Source: Pyrinomonadaceae bacterium
GTDB lineage: Bacteria; Acidobacteriota; Blastocatellia; Pyrinomonadales; Pyrinomonadaceae
Direction of reading: 5' to 3'
Length of the DNA: 64,000 bases
Assembly: GCA_017983495.1 (NCBI GenBank)
Contig: JAGOBH010000002.1
Coordinates: 742,298-806,297, forward strand
Below the pieces are notes generated by a model. That model did no database searches. It saw only the letters and a program-made list of their open reading frames with translations, and had not been told where the DNA came from. Position numbers and translations under genes: made by a program. Each line of letters starts with the position of its first letter. Position 1 is the stretch's first letter. Positions 17,179 to 26,821 of the stretch are shown piece by piece.

Positions 17179-17376
17179 ATACTTGGAACCACGTGGAGAG
17201 AGGGTCGTGCCCGAGCAACTATCACAAACTCCTCCGAATTTGGTTTCGACATCTTAGGAAGAGTTTCGGGATGCTGGCTGATCAAAGACGGTATGCTAGT
17301 AGGATTTCGGCATTTGCCGGAGGATAGAATAAGATCGATTCCTGCAACATTACGTTTTGGTTCGGCGTTTATATGA
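17179..17376 (+). pseudogene. Open frame without a start, possible gene remnant
   Basis: The frame from just after a TAG at 17176 to a TGA at 17374 reads like protein for about 65 residues (SSEFGFDILGRVSGCWLIK is one part). The only in-frame ATG is about 38 codons in, and no ATG, GTG or TTG start precedes it. It begins four bases beyond the right inverted repeat of the cassette, so it may be the cut-off end of a gene disrupted there. No matching 5' part was found on the left side. Confidence 0.3.
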
Positions 17377-17393
17377 TCGGAGGATAACTTGCA

Positions 17394-17837
17394 ATGACAG
17401 CAAAAGAACATAACAGAATGGTCGGTATATTTTTGATGGCGCACGGTGCTCTGCAGGGGATCGGGATGATCATCGTCGCGTTGATCTACGGCGTGATCGG
17501 CTCGGCAATGCTGGTGGGCGGTAAACGTGGCGAAGAGCAGATGGTCGGTGCGGTCTTTATCGGGATGATCGCCGTGCTCGCCGTCGTCTCGGTATTCTTT
17601 CTGGTGCCGCAGCTTTTGGGCGGCTACAAGCTGTTCAAGGAAAAACCGAACGCACGCACGTGGGGAATTGCCGGCAGCATTCTGTCACTGCTGTCGTTTC
17701 CGCTGGGGACGGCGGCCGGCGTTTACGGCCTGTGGTTCCTGTTTGGCGAAGAGGGAAAACGGTACTATCTGGGCGGCCAGAGCCAGCCGATGTTCCAGAA
17801 TCCGCCGCAGCCTCCGCCGCCTAATAGCTGGCAATAG
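17394..17837 (+). CDS. Small integral membrane protein
   Basis: A 147-residue protein with about four hydrophobic segments (11-35, 48-72, 88-103 and 104-118) and a short proline-rich tail (NPPQPPPPNSWQ). GGAGG at 17379-17383 supports the ATG at 17394. I do not recognise a named family. It is a single gene followed by a strong terminator at 17859. Confidence 0.75.
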   Translation: MTAKEHNRMVGIFLMAHGALQGIGMIIVALIYGVIGSAMLVGGKRGEEQMVGAVFIGMIAVLAVVSVFFLVPQLLGGYKLFKEKPNARTWGIAGSILSLLSFPLGTAAGVYGLWFLFGEEGKRYYLGGQSQPMFQNPPQPPPPNSWQ

Positions 17838-17858
17838 AACATAACAGATCACGGTTAA

Positions 17859-17897
17859 CGAGCGACAAGACGCACAAGTCTTGTCGCTCGTTTGTTT
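17859..17897 (+). terminator. Rho-independent terminator
   Basis: A perfect 13-base stem (CGAGCGACAAGAC, 17859-17871, with its complement at 17878-17890) and a 6-base loop are followed by TTTGTTT. The stem extends by flanking AA/TT pairs. It separates the membrane protein gene from the dehydrogenase gene. Confidence 0.92.
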
Positions 17898-17962
17898 GGT
17901 ATCGGGCGGTGGTTTATGCTGATGAAAGGCGTACTTTATCAAAATAGGATCATAATAAAACA

Positions 17963-18811
17963 ATGAACGAAATTATTGGTGTAATTGGTGCAGGAACAAT
18001 GGGTAACGGCATCGCACAGACGGCTGCCGCGGCTGGTTTTGACGTGATAATTTGCGACGTCAAGGCCGAATTTGTCGAGCGTGGTATCGCAAATATCAGC
18101 AAGAGCCTCGACCGCTTCGTCAAAAAAGAGACGATGACCGAGGAGCAGAAGGGCGAGGTGCTCGGCCGGATCAAATCGACGACCAGTCTCGAAGACCTCG
18201 CGGCATGCTCGCTGGTGGTCGAAGCTGCGACCGAGAATTTTGATATTAAGAAACAGATATTTGAAAAGCTGGACACCATCTGCGGTGCCGACACGATACT
18301 CTCGTCAAACACTTCGTCGATCTCGATCACCAAGATCGCCGCGACGACAACACGTCCGGACAAAGTCATCGGGATGCACTTTTTCAACCCGGTCCCGCTG
18401 ATGAAGCTGGTCGAGGTCATTCGCGGCATCGCCACGTCGGACGAGACCTACGCCAAGGTCAAGGCGTTGTCCGAGCAGCTCGGCAAGGTGCCGGTCGAAT
18501 GCAACGATTCGCCCGGATTTGTATCTAACCGTGTGCTGATGCCGATGATCAATGAGGCGATCTTTGCTCTGCACGAGGGCGTCGCGACACGCGAATCGAT
18601 CGACGAGATCATGAAGCTCGGGATGAACCACCCGATGGGCCCGCTCGTGCTCGCTGATTTTATCGGCCTGGACGTCTGCCTGGCGATCCTTAACGTGTTG
18701 CACGAAGGCCTCGGCGACCCGAAATATCGCCCGTGCCCGCTGCTCAAAAAATACGTCGACGCCGGCTGGCTCGGCCGCAAGAGCGGAAAGGGATTTTACG
18801 ATTATCAGTAG
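17963..18811 (+). CDS. hbd: 3-hydroxybutyryl-CoA dehydrogenase
   Basis: A 282-residue NAD(P)-dependent enzyme that interconverts 3-hydroxybutyryl-CoA and acetoacetyl-CoA. The N-terminal Rossmann motif is [11 protein letters not shown] (near 8-18). The catalytic region has [12 protein letters not shown] and [17 protein letters not shown] with the active-site His. The C-terminal dimer domain has [11 protein letters not shown] and GKGFYDY at the end. The length is exactly typical for the stand-alone enzyme. It fits with the thiolase and CoA-transferase 2-4 kb upstream, although terminators separate the units. Confidence 0.95.
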   Translation: MNEIIGVIGAGTMGNGIAQTAAAAGFDVIICDVKAEFVERGIANISKSLDRFVKKETMTEEQKGEVLGRIKSTTSLEDLAACSLVVEAATENFDIKKQIFEKLDTICGADTILSSNTSSISITKIAATTTRPDKVIGMHFFNPVPLMKLVEVIRGIATSDETYAKVKALSEQLGKVPVECNDSPGFVSNRVLMPMINEAIFALHEGVATRESIDEIMKLGMNHPMGPLVLADFIGLDVCLAILNVLHEGLGDPKYRPCPLLKKYVDAGWLGRKSGKGFYDYQ

Positions 18812-18821
18812 GATCAGGATC

Positions 18822-18898
18822 TCACCACAGAGGCACAGAGAGCACGGAGCATAAAAGGCATTTGTGGCATCTCTGTGATCTCAGTGCCTCTGTGGTGA
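18822..18898. repeat. Inverted-repeat element with TCACCACAGAGGCAC arms
   Basis: The 15-base arms at 18822-18836 and 18884-18898 are perfectly complementary and enclose 47 bases. The arm with its flanking CAGAGAGCAC-type sequence closely matches 20333-20365 inside the second M16 gene. It lies between the dehydrogenase and the first M16 gene. Confidence 0.85.
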
Positions 18899-18960
18899 AA
18901 CTACAACTCAAGCTTGATCCAACGGATAGTAGACGAAAGTACTTGGATCAGAAATAATCT

Positions 18961-20298
18961 ATGCGAAAACATATCATTTCGATCACGTTGGCGATGTTTG
19001 TGCTTGCTGTTGCGGGCGGCGCCCAGGTCAAGGTTGCGCCGCTGCCTATTAAGGAGCGGACGCTGGCGAACGGGCTGAAGGTCGTGTCGGTACAGGACAA
19101 TTCGAGCCCGACGGTCGCCATTCACGTTTGGTACAACGTCGGCGGCAAGAACGACCCGCAGGGCAAGTCGGGATTTGCACATATGTTCGAGCATATGATG
19201 TTCAAATCGACCAAGAACATGCCGAACGAGAAGATGGACCGGCTGACCGAGGACGTCGGCGGATTTAACAACGCTTCGACGTGGGACGATTTTACCAATT
19301 ATTACGAGGTCGTGCCGTCGAACTATCTTGAGACACTGCTCTGGGCCGAGAGCGACCGGATGGTCAATCTGAATGTCGACGAGGCCAATTTTGCGTCCGA
19401 ACGCGACGTCGTCAAAGAGGAGTTTCGGCAGAGCGTCCTTGCCAACCCGTACGGCCGGTTTTTTGAGTACATCAACAGCCTGTCGTACACGACGCACCCA
19501 TATAAACGCGGCGTGATCGGCGATCTCGATCAACTTAATGCGGCAACACCGGCAGACGCGAAATCGTTTTACGAGCAGTATTACCGTCCTGACAATGCCT
19601 ACCTGATCGTCGTTGGCGATTTTGATCAGGCTAAGTTTGACGCCTGGACCGACAAGTATTTTGGACGCGTAAAGCGGCCGACGAACACCATTCCGCGTGT
19701 CACTATCAAAGAGCCCGCCCGCACCAAAGAGATGCGGTTCGAGAAAACGGCTCCGAATGTGCCGTTTCCGGCCGTCGCCATCACATACCTCGGGCCGCCA
19801 TCGAACGACCCCGACATTGCGGCGTTGCAGGTCTCGAGTAAGATACTAAGCGGCGGCGAAAGCTCGCGTTTGTACCAGAACCTGGTTTACAAGCAGCAGA
19901 TCGCACAAGAAGCTTCGTTCAACCTTGATAACAAGGTGGACGGCGGGCTGCTCTACTTTATGGCTATCGCCAGCGAAGGCAAAACCGCGACTGAGCTTGA
20001 AAAGTCGCTGTTGGCTGAGCTCAAGCTGATCCAGACGCGCGGCGTAACGCTGAAGGAGATCACAAAGGCAAAGAATCAGCTCGTCGCCGACGCTATTCGC
20101 GGCTTTGAAGACAACGACGGAAAGGCAGGCGAGATCGAAGATGCGATAGCCTACGAGGGCGACGCCAAGCTGGTAAATACGGCAGTAGCAAGGCTGCAAG
20201 CCGTGACCGCCGCGGACGTCCAGCGTGTAATGAAAAAATACTTTACCGACACCAACCGTGTCGTGATCTATTACTCAAATGAAGGAGGTGCAAAATAA
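18961..20298 (+). CDS. M16 zinc peptidase (catalytic partner)
   Basis: A 445-residue secreted or periplasmic protein with a signal peptide (about 1-20, ending near GGAQ). The inverted zinc motif HMFEH near residue 75 (HxxEH) and a downstream Glu in the FNNASTWDDFTNYYEVVP region mark an active M16B (processing-peptidase-like) subunit. It probably degrades peptides in a heterodimer with the next gene, whose ATG overlaps this stop (TAATG). The tail includes VQRVMKKYFTDTNRVVIYY, usual for the family. Confidence 0.93.
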   Translation: MRKHIISITLAMFVLAVAGGAQVKVAPLPIKERTLANGLKVVSVQDNSSPTVAIHVWYNVGGKNDPQGKSGFAHMFEHMMFKSTKNMPNEKMDRLTEDVGGFNNASTWDDFTNYYEVVPSNYLETLLWAESDRMVNLNVDEANFASERDVVKEEFRQSVLANPYGRFFEYINSLSYTTHPYKRGVIGDLDQLNAATPADAKSFYEQYYRPDNAYLIVVGDFDQAKFDAWTDKYFGRVKRPTNTIPRVTIKEPARTKEMRFEKTAPNVPFPAVAITYLGPPSNDPDIAALQVSSKILSGGESSRLYQNLVYKQQIAQEASFNLDNKVDGGLLYFMAIASEGKTATELEKSLLAELKLIQTRGVTLKEITKAKNQLVADAIRGFEDNDGKAGEIEDAIAYEGDAKLVNTAVARLQAVTAADVQRVMKKYFTDTNRVVIYYSNEGGAK

Positions 20299-21770
20299 TG
20301 AGAACACATAAATTGATCGGTTTCTTTGCTTTCCTCTGTGTTCTCTGTGCCTCTGTTGTGAATTTGCGTGCCCAGGAAACGCAGCCGGCACCGGGTGCAC
20401 CCAGATCCGTCAGTGTTCCGGCGATCCAGGAAAAGAAGCTGCCGAACGGCCTTACCGTTGCCACAGTTGAAAGAAAGGGATCCCCGCTCGTAACCGTCCA
20501 GCTCTTGATCAAGAGCGGTTCGTCTGCCGAAGACGCCAGCGTGGCCGGACTCGCCGATATGACGGCGACGATGCTGACCAAAGGAACCACGACGAAAACA
20601 GCATCACAGGTGGCAGAATCGATAGAATTTCTCGGTGCGACGATCAATAGCGGAGCATTCTGGGGCGGTTCATTCGTGTCGGTAACTGCGACCGCTGATA
20701 AGATCGACCAGGCGTTGGCGATCCTCGCGGATGTCGTCCTCAGGCCCAAGTTTGCTAAATCCGAACTTGACCTCTTGAAGACGCAATCGCTCGACGGCCT
20801 GACCTATAACCTGAAACAGCCTTCGTTTCTTGCGAATTATGTTGCCAGCAATTATGCGTTTGGCGAGCATCCTGTCGGCGGGACACCTGCTAGTATCACG
20901 GCACTCGATGAAAGGTCGGTCAAAAACTTTTACCGTTCAGTTTTCCGGCCGGACAACGCAGTCTTGATCTTCGCTGGCGATATTTCTGCAGTTTCCGCAA
21001 ATACGCTCGCCCGCAAACACTTTTCGGGTTGGAAGCCCGCAGCGCATAACAGCGGCGGCGATGCCATATCTGTTGCAGGACGACGCTTAAGCGAGGCCGA
21101 TTCACGCAGTAAGAAGATACTCGTGATCGATCTGCCAAATAGCGGACAGGCATCGGTCATCTATGCGAAAAAGCTCGATAAGGGTCGATTAAATGGTGGT
21201 GGAAACCATTTTTACCCGGCTCAGACGTACAACTCGGTGCTGGGCGGCGGTTACTCGTCGCGGCTGAATTACGAGATCCGGATCAAACGCGGCTTGAGTT
21301 ACGGAGCCGGCAGCAGCATCCAGTGGCGTAATTTTAATGCGAACTTTGCCACGAGAGTGCAGACAAAAAATGAATCTGCTCCCGAAGTGGTCGAACTGAT
21401 CCTTGCCGAGATCAGGAAGATAGGCACCTCGAAGGTTGATACAGATGAACTGACGCCGCGTAAAGCCGTGCTTACGGGCAGTTTTGGCCGAAATCTCGAG
21501 ACTACGAGCGGGCTCGCCGTTGCGATCAGCGACCTGTACGCGTTCGGAACGCCGACATCCGAACTCAATCGATATATGCCAAACATCTCAGCGGTAACGG
21601 CCGAGCAGGTTCAGAACTTTGCGACGGACAATACACAGAACGGCAATATCATCATCGTCGGCGATTATTCGATCTTTAAGGACGATCTCGCGAAGAGGTT
21701 TCCGGGTATGAAGATTGACGTAATCAAGGCCGACGAACTCGATCTGAGCAAGGAGAATCTGCGAAAATAG
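20298..21770 (+). CDS. M16 peptidase-like protein (non-catalytic partner)
   Basis: A 490-residue M16 family protein. At the position of HxxEH it reads GLADMTATML, so the zinc-binding residues are missing. It retains the R/Y-type substrate-binding region (YNSVLGGGYSSRLNYEIRIKRGLSYG). This is the pattern of the non-catalytic subunit of M16B heterodimers. AAGGAGG eight bases before the ATG at 20298 supports the start. Residues 12-22 of the signal peptide are encoded by a copy of the repeat at 18822. It is translationally coupled to the catalytic partner upstream. Confidence 0.92.
   Translation: MRTHKLIGFFAFLCVLCASVVNLRAQETQPAPGAPRSVSVPAIQEKKLPNGLTVATVERKGSPLVTVQLLIKSGSSAEDASVAGLADMTATMLTKGTTTKTASQVAESIEFLGATINSGAFWGGSFVSVTATADKIDQALAILADVVLRPKFAKSELDLLKTQSLDGLTYNLKQPSFLANYVASNYAFGEHPVGGTPASITALDERSVKNFYRSVFRPDNAVLIFAGDISAVSANTLARKHFSGWKPAAHNSGGDAISVAGRRLSEADSRSKKILVIDLPNSGQASVIYAKKLDKGRLNGGGNHFYPAQTYNSVLGGGYSSRLNYEIRIKRGLSYGAGSSIQWRNFNANFATRVQTKNESAPEVVELILAEIRKIGTSKVDTDELTPRKAVLTGSFGRNLETTSGLAVAISDLYAFGTPTSELNRYMPNISAVTAEQVQNFATDNTQNGNIIIVGDYSIFKDDLAKRFPGMKIDVIKADELDLSKENLRK
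20333..20365 (+). repeat. Repeat copy forming part of a signal peptide
   Basis: The sequence around CTCTGTGCCTCTGTTGTGA matches the right arm of the intergenic element at 18822-18898 with one mismatch over 19 bases. Here it is read in frame as FLCVLCASVVNL, the hydrophobic core of the M16 signal peptide. Confidence 0.75.
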
Positions 21771-21775
21771 AAGCT

Positions 21776-21862
21776 TAGGCGGAAACCCGACCGGTAGGGA
21801 GGGTGCCTGATGTAAGTTCTGATCTATGGTATGGCACCCTTGCTACCGCGCGGGTTTCCGCC
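21776..21862. repeat. Long imperfect hairpin between M16 and UbiD genes
   Basis: The arms GGCGGAAACCCG (21778-21789) and CGGGTTTCCGCC (21851-21862) are perfect, and inner arms around AGGGTGCC / GGCACCCT extend the pairing. A TTTTCTTT run follows directly, then the UbiD ATG at 21871. It could terminate M16 transcription or act in the leader of the next gene. Confidence 0.75.
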
Positions 21863-21870
21863 TTTTCTTT

Positions 21871-23622
21871 ATGCATAAGAATCTTCGCACATACATTGAT
21901 TCGCTGCGGCGTGAGGGTGAGATCGTCGAGGTCTCGGCGGCGGTTGACCCGTATCTTGAGATCGCGGAGATACATCGGCGTGTGATCGACGAACAGGGCA
22001 AGGCGTTGCTCTTTACGAACGTCAAGGGCTCGGACTTTCCGGTCGTGACCAACCTCTTTGGTACCAGACGTAGGATCGATCTGGCGTTTGGCAAAAAGCC
22101 GCTCGACTTTGTAAAACGTGCCGTCCACGCGGCGGAAGACATGCTGCCGCCAAAACTGGGCAAACTGTGGGAATACCGCGATCTTGCCATTTCGGCGGCA
22201 AAGTTTGGGACAAAACGCACGCGAAACGCACCGGTGCTTGAATCGCGTCAACGCGAGGTAGATCTTGAGAAATTGCCGCTGCTGCAGCTCTGGCACGAGG
22301 ACGGTGGGCATTTTATTACGCTGCCGCTCGTTTACACCGAGAGCCCGACCGACGGCAAGCATAATCTGGGAATGTACCGCATCCAGCGTTACGACAAGAC
22401 GACGACCGGCATCCACTGGCAGATCGGCAAGGGCGGCGGTTTTCATTATTTTGAGGCGGAGCAACTGAACAAGGCACTGCCGGTAACGATATTTCTCGGC
22501 GGCGCGCCGGCGATGATCCTGTCGGCGATCGCACCGCTGCCCGAAGGTCTGCCGGAACTGATGCTCGCATCGCTGCTTGCCGGTGAAAAGATCGGAATTA
22601 CGAACGCGGACAAGAGTGTCCGCACTCCGCTTATTGCCGAGGCCGAGTTTGCAATCTGCGGCAGCGTTCCGCCCCACGAACGCCGTCCGGAAGGGCCCTT
22701 TGGCGACCATTACGGTTATTATTCGCTTACGCACGACTATCCGGTGTTTCATGCGGACGCCGTTTTTCACCGTAAGGACGCCATCTACCCTGCGACCGTT
22801 GTCGGCAAGCCGCGGCAAGAGGATTTCTTTATCGGCGATTACCTGCAGGAACTGCTCTCGCCGCTGTTTCCGCTCGTCATGCCGGCGGTCCGCGACCTGT
22901 GGAGCTACGGCGAGACGGGCTTTCATTCGCTGGCGGCGGCGGTCGTTCGCGAAAGATATGGACGCGAAGGGTTGTCAGCGGGATTCCGCATCCTTGGCGA
23001 AGGCCAACTGACGCTGACGAAATTTCTGCTCCTCACCGACAAACCGCAGGACCTGCGTGATTTCAAAACGCTCTTCGAATACATCCTGGCCCGTGTCGAA
23101 TGGCACCGCGATCTGTTCGTGTTCAGCCAGACGGCGTTCGACACGCTCGACTATGCGAGCGGCAAGGTCAATTTCGGCAGCAAAGCCCTGCTGATGGGCA
23201 CGGGCGAGGCGAAAAGGGAACTCGCACGCGAATTTCACGGCGATCTGCCAAACGGCGTGCGTGCGGCCGAGCCCTATTGCGGCGGATGTCTCGTCGTCGA
23301 GGGCGACCCGTACGAGAGCGACACCGAGCTTGCCGAACGCGTTGCAAAGTCGGGCAAGTTTGACGACTGGCAGATGGTCATCGTCCACGACAGCGTCGAA
23401 TTTGCACGCTCGACCGAGAAATTTCTGTGGGCAACGTGGACGCGGTTCGATCCGGCATCGGACATTTACGCCAAAGAGGCGACCATGCACAAAAATCATA
23501 TCGGCTACACCGGCCCGATCGTTATCGACGCTCGAATGAAGCCGTGGTATCCCGCCGTTGTCGAGCCGCGTGAGGACATCGTCAAGCTGGTCGACGAGCG
23601 TTGGGGCGAGTACTTCGACTAA
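21871..23622 (+). CDS. UbiD-family decarboxylase
   Basis: A 583-residue enzyme of the UbiD/prenylated-FMN family, which carries out reversible decarboxylation of aromatic or unsaturated acids. The hallmark [13 protein letters not shown] segment carries the catalytic Glu, and [14 protein letters not shown] lines the cofactor site. The likely start is the ATG at 21871. An upstream in-frame ATG at 21826 would add 15 residues encoded by a hairpin. The sequence [11 protein letters not shown] before the conserved core is encoded by a palindrome also found in the ABC exporter. No UbiX (prenyl-FMN synthase) gene is in the window, so the pathway (menaquinone or other) is unknown. Confidence 0.9.
   Translation: MHKNLRTYIDSLRREGEIVEVSAAVDPYLEIAEIHRRVIDEQGKALLFTNVKGSDFPVVTNLFGTRRRIDLAFGKKPLDFVKRAVHAAEDMLPPKLGKLWEYRDLAISAAKFGTKRTRNAPVLESRQREVDLEKLPLLQLWHEDGGHFITLPLVYTESPTDGKHNLGMYRIQRYDKTTTGIHWQIGKGGGFHYFEAEQLNKALPVTIFLGGAPAMILSAIAPLPEGLPELMLASLLAGEKIGITNADKSVRTPLIAEAEFAICGSVPPHERRPEGPFGDHYGYYSLTHDYPVFHADAVFHRKDAIYPATVVGKPRQEDFFIGDYLQELLSPLFPLVMPAVRDLWSYGETGFHSLAAAVVRERYGREGLSAGFRILGEGQLTLTKFLLLTDKPQDLRDFKTLFEYILARVEWHRDLFVFSQTAFDTLDYASGKVNFGSKALLMGTGEAKRELAREFHGDLPNGVRAAEPYCGGCLVVEGDPYESDTELAERVAKSGKFDDWQMVIVHDSVEFARSTEKFLWATWTRFDPASDIYAKEATMHKNHIGYTGPIVIDARMKPWYPAVVEPREDIVKLVDERWGEYFD
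22606..22623. repeat. 18-bp palindrome in ubiD-like gene
   Basis: GCGGACAAGAGTGTCCGC is identical to 35282-35299 in the ABC exporter gene. Including the next six bases, 23 of 24 positions match. It encodes ADKSVR in both proteins. Confidence 0.9.
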
Positions 23623-23651
23623 GGCACTTTCACAAACCAGAGCAAGAGAAA

Positions 23652-24554
23652 ATGAGAACCTGGATCACCAAATTCGTCTATATCTACGCCTTGCTCGGCG
23701 TGGCGTTTTTCGGTTTTCTCGGATACGCATATTTTATCGAGCCGTCACGGCTGGTGGTGAACAGTACCGAACTGCCGATCAAGAACTGGAATACGGCGTT
23801 CGACGGGCTGCGGGTCGTGGCGATCTCGGACATTCACGGCGGTTCGAACGGCGGTGACGAAGCCAAGATCAAACACATTGTCGCGACCGCGAACAGCCTT
23901 GAGCCGGACATGATCGTACTGCTCGGCGACTATATTTCGGAAAGCGGCGGGTTAGACACGCTTGGGCGACCGAATCTGCGAATGGAGCCCGAAAAAGTCG
24001 CCGAATACCTGTCGGGCTTAAAGTCGAAGTACGGCGTTTTTGTCGTAATGGGCAATCACGACGAATCGTACGGAGCTCCTGTGATTAAGGCAGCATTGGC
24101 CAAGACCGGCTACAAGATACTCGACGGTGAAGTCGCGGTGATCGAACGCAACGGCAAGCGTTTGCGGATAATCGGCCTCAGAGACCATCTGACAATGGGG
24201 ATATGGAAAGTTTATTCCGACGCGAATAAAGCCCTGTTGGCCGCCACCAAGGGCACCGGCGATGTGCTTGTGCTCCAACATAGTCCGGACATTGCCACGG
24301 CAATCACGGGCGCACTTTCGATCTCAAATGACCTCAAATTAATGCTCGCCGGCCATACTCACGGAGGACAGGTTTGGCTGCCTGTTCTCGGACGGCCGGT
24401 CGTTCCGTCAAGCTACGGCCAGCGTCTGGCCCAGGGACACGTCGTCGACAGCGGGCTCGATATCTTTGTCACGACCGGCACGGGAACAAGCGTGCTGCCT
24501 TTTCGATTCATGGTCCCGCCCGAGATCTCGTTGCTGACTATTCGGTCACGTTAG
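23652..24554 (+). CDS. Membrane-anchored metallophosphoesterase
   Basis: About 300 residues with one N-terminal membrane helix (about 7-27) and a calcineurin-like phosphoesterase domain. The metal-binding motifs appear in order: ISDIHGG, LLGDY, GNHDE and GHTHGGQ. It resembles the YkuE/PA-type enzymes whose substrates include UDP-sugar lipids, but the substrate is not readable. The ATG at 23652 is chosen because it gives a normal membrane anchor and clears the UbiD stop at 23622. A start at 23601 would overlap that gene. Confidence 0.88.
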   Translation: MRTWITKFVYIYALLGVAFFGFLGYAYFIEPSRLVVNSTELPIKNWNTAFDGLRVVAISDIHGGSNGGDEAKIKHIVATANSLEPDMIVLLGDYISESGGLDTLGRPNLRMEPEKVAEYLSGLKSKYGVFVVMGNHDESYGAPVIKAALAKTGYKILDGEVAVIERNGKRLRIIGLRDHLTMGIWKVYSDANKALLAATKGTGDVLVLQHSPDIATAITGALSISNDLKLMLAGHTHGGQVWLPVLGRPVVPSSYGQRLAQGHVVDSGLDIFVTTGTGTSVLPFRFMVPPEISLLTIRSR

Positions 24555-24558
24555 TCTC

Positions 24559-24645
24559 TACAGGGATCAAGGGGATGAAAGGGATGGTCTTGAAAAACCC
24601 TAATAACGCTTCTCTTATATCCCGCTTATCCCCTTCATCCCTGTA
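24559..24645. terminator. Inverted repeat between convergent genes
   Basis: The arm at 24559-24576 (TACAGGGATCAAGGGGAT) pairs with 24628-24645 with one mismatch, enclosing further GGGAT/ATCCC copies. It fills the gap between two convergent genes, so it may act as a two-way terminator. Its CAGGGATGAAGGGGAT-type unit also looks like a dispersed repeat. Confidence 0.55.
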
Positions 24646-24655
24646 ATAAAGTGCG

Positions 24656-25906
24656 TTATCTGAGCATTTTGCGGACGCGGTCAAAGTCGCCGTCGTTCGG
24701 TGCCGGAGTGAGTCCGAGGATCTTGCACATCAGGTTGTAAACATCGACGTTCGGGAACGGATCGGCGATCTTACCTTTTTTGAACGCCTTGCCGTGGCCG
24801 ACGAACATCGCACGCATCGATTCAAGTTCGTTGTCGTAACCGTGTGCACCCGACGGTTTATCGAAATTCGGACGCTTTTTCGCGTCAGCAAGTCGCTGAC
24901 GGCTGGTCAGCATCGCACCGTCGTCCGCCGAGCAGATGATCGGGGCGACACGCGGGCCGTCTTTGTAATGAAGGCGGTCGGGAATGTCCTCTTTCCGCCA
25001 GCATTTGGCGTTCGTGACGTTCTTTAGCTTTTCTGCGATCACCTCTTTTTGACCATCCTTGGGGAAGATCTGGACGATCTCGCCCGTCCAGAGGATGTTC
25101 TGCGTCAGGTTGAAATCAAAATAGTCGTCGAGGATCGCCGTCCTCGTCTTATCGACCAGCGACATACCGTGGTCGCTGAAGAATATCAGGTTGACCTTGC
25201 CGTAGATCTTTCGTTTTTTGAGGCCGTCGACCAGTCTGGCAATCGCGGTATCGACCTTTAGAACCGCATCGCGTGTTTCGGCCGCGTCGGGCGAATATTC
25301 GTGTCCCGCACTATCGACGTCGCTGAAATAGAGTGTGTACATCGTCGGCCGCTTTTCGACCGGCAGATCGATCCACCCAAGGACGTTATCGACGCGTTTG
25401 TCGATCGGGTAAGTATGCTCGTACGGCGTCCAATAGGTCGAATAAATGCCGTCGATCCTGGCTTCGGTACCGGGAAAGAACATCGCCGCGGCTCGCTGGC
25501 CCTGCTTTTCCGCCGTGACCCAGATCGGCTGGCCGAGCCACCAGCGGCCGTTCTGCACCTCTTCGCGTTTGCCCATTGAAAAGACGACGCCGAAATCCCA
25601 TATGTTGTTTTCGACGATGCCGTGGTGTGCGGGATAGAGGCCCGTTGCGACGGTGTAATGATTCGGAAATGTCTTGCTCGGAAACGACGGCGTCATCCAT
25701 TTTGCCCGCACGCCTTCGGAGGCGATCTTGTTAAGCGTCGGCGGACCGTGCTTTTCAAAATAATCGGCACGAAAACCGTCGACCGCGATCAGGATGATCG
25801 TAGGCTTGAGGTCCTTGATCGGCTTTTGGGCATTGGTCCAGACAGTCAGTATCAGAAGAACGGCAACGATGCAGAACCAGTTATAGGCAGTTTTCTTGGT
25901 ATTCAT
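24656..25906 (-). CDS. ENPP-like phosphodiesterase / alkaline phosphatase family protein
   Basis: A 416-residue secreted enzyme with a signal peptide (about 1-26, ending TNAQ). It has the type I phosphodiesterase/nucleotide pyrophosphatase fold: first metal Asp in AVDGFRADYF, nucleophilic Thr in PSFPSKTFPNHY, second-site FFSDHGM and a C-terminal His in GAHGYDN. It should cleave phosphodiester or pyrophosphate bonds outside the cytoplasm. The length fits the bacterial group related to human ENPP. It is a single gene, convergent with the metallophosphoesterase. Confidence 0.92.
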   Translation of the reverse strand: MNTKKTAYNWFCIVAVLLILTVWTNAQKPIKDLKPTIILIAVDGFRADYFEKHGPPTLNKIASEGVRAKWMTPSFPSKTFPNHYTVATGLYPAHHGIVENNIWDFGVVFSMGKREEVQNGRWWLGQPIWVTAEKQGQRAAAMFFPGTEARIDGIYSTYWTPYEHTYPIDKRVDNVLGWIDLPVEKRPTMYTLYFSDVDSAGHEYSPDAAETRDAVLKVDTAIARLVDGLKKRKIYGKVNLIFFSDHGMSLVDKTRTAILDDYFDFNLTQNILWTGEIVQIFPKDGQKEVIAEKLKNVTNAKCWRKEDIPDRLHYKDGPRVAPIICSADDGAMLTSRQRLADAKKRPNFDKPSGAHGYDNELESMRAMFVGHGKAFKKGKIADPFPNVDVYNLMCKILGLTPAPNDGDFDRVRKMLR

Positions 25907-25995
25907 AAGCGAGACGAAGGTAGAATATTCTCCGAATGTCGTTTATTATAATTCGGTTTCACACTATTACAAATCGACCTTAGGAGACATTTCAC

Positions 25996-26772
25996 ATGCG
26001 TAAATATCATGTTCTCTCACCGCTGATGCTGGTCATCTTGTTCGTTTCCGTTTTCGGTTTTTCATGCAGCAAGGGCTCAACTACGATAACAAGCTCAAAC
26101 AGCAGCGCATCAACGGCCAATACCGCGAACACCGCCGCAACTCCGGCACCGACAGCGGCTCCGGTTGCGGTGAAAAAGGACATCGCCGGCGAATATGACG
26201 CTACGGGAACGAACCCTGACGGCGGAGCACCCTACAAGGCCAGCCTCGTCGTAACTCCGCGGGACGATGTTTTCCAATTTTCGTGGGCATCCGGCAGCAG
26301 CAAATATGACGGCGTCGGCGTAATGACCGACAACACGGTCGCTGTATCATTTACAGGCGGCAGCGACGGCAAAGGCTGCGGCGTCGTGCTGTACAAGATC
26401 GGTGCTGACGGTACGCTCGACGGCACCTCCGGCTACTGGGGAAACAACAACGCCGAAAAAGAGAAAGCCGTTCGCGACCGCGGAACCGACCTCGAAGGCC
26501 GCTACGAGATATCGGGCACGAACACCGGCGGCAAACCCTACAAGGGCGAACTAAACGTCAAAAAGGACGGCGAAGGTTACGCATTCGAATGGAACGCAGG
26601 AGGCACATTGTCAGGTTTCGGCATCAAAACCGGTGATAAGGTCGCTGTTGGTTTTGGTGGTAAGCAATGCTCGTTTGTTTCCTACGAAGTAAAGCCCGAC
26701 GGTTCTCTAGACGGGAAATGGGGCGGACAGTCGGCTAAGTCATTCGGCACCGAGATCGCCAAGAAAAAATGA
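25996..26772 (+). CDS. Lipoprotein with two homologous repeats
   Basis: A 258-residue predicted lipoprotein. A lipobox (VFGFSC) lies near residue 24, followed by a Ser/Thr/Ala/Pro-rich linker to about 60. Two repeats of about 95 residues come next, each starting with a GEYDATGTN- or GRYEISGTN-like motif and containing a GVGV/GFGI strand and a (S/N)DGKGCGV- or GGKQCSF-like Cys segment. AGGAGA supports the ATG at 25996. The next gene is a paralogue with the same layout. I do not recognise a named function, and a surface or periplasmic role is inferred. Confidence 0.8.
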   Translation: MRKYHVLSPLMLVILFVSVFGFSCSKGSTTITSSNSSASTANTANTAATPAPTAAPVAVKKDIAGEYDATGTNPDGGAPYKASLVVTPRDDVFQFSWASGSSKYDGVGVMTDNTVAVSFTGGSDGKGCGVVLYKIGADGTLDGTSGYWGNNNAEKEKAVRDRGTDLEGRYEISGTNTGGKPYKGELNVKKDGEGYAFEWNAGGTLSGFGIKTGDKVAVGFGGKQCSFVSYEVKPDGSLDGKWGGQSAKSFGTEIAKKK

Positions 26773-26821
26773 TCGGGTCGTTGGAGCGGCCATTTAACAC
26801 TCAATGAATATCGAAATTCCC

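Noticed and set aside
20243..20749. 168-codon minus-strand frame containing KFTTEAQRTQRK
   Set aside because: It is antisense to the second M16 gene. The TTEAQRTQR-type peptide is the translation of the dispersed repeat, not evidence of a gene.
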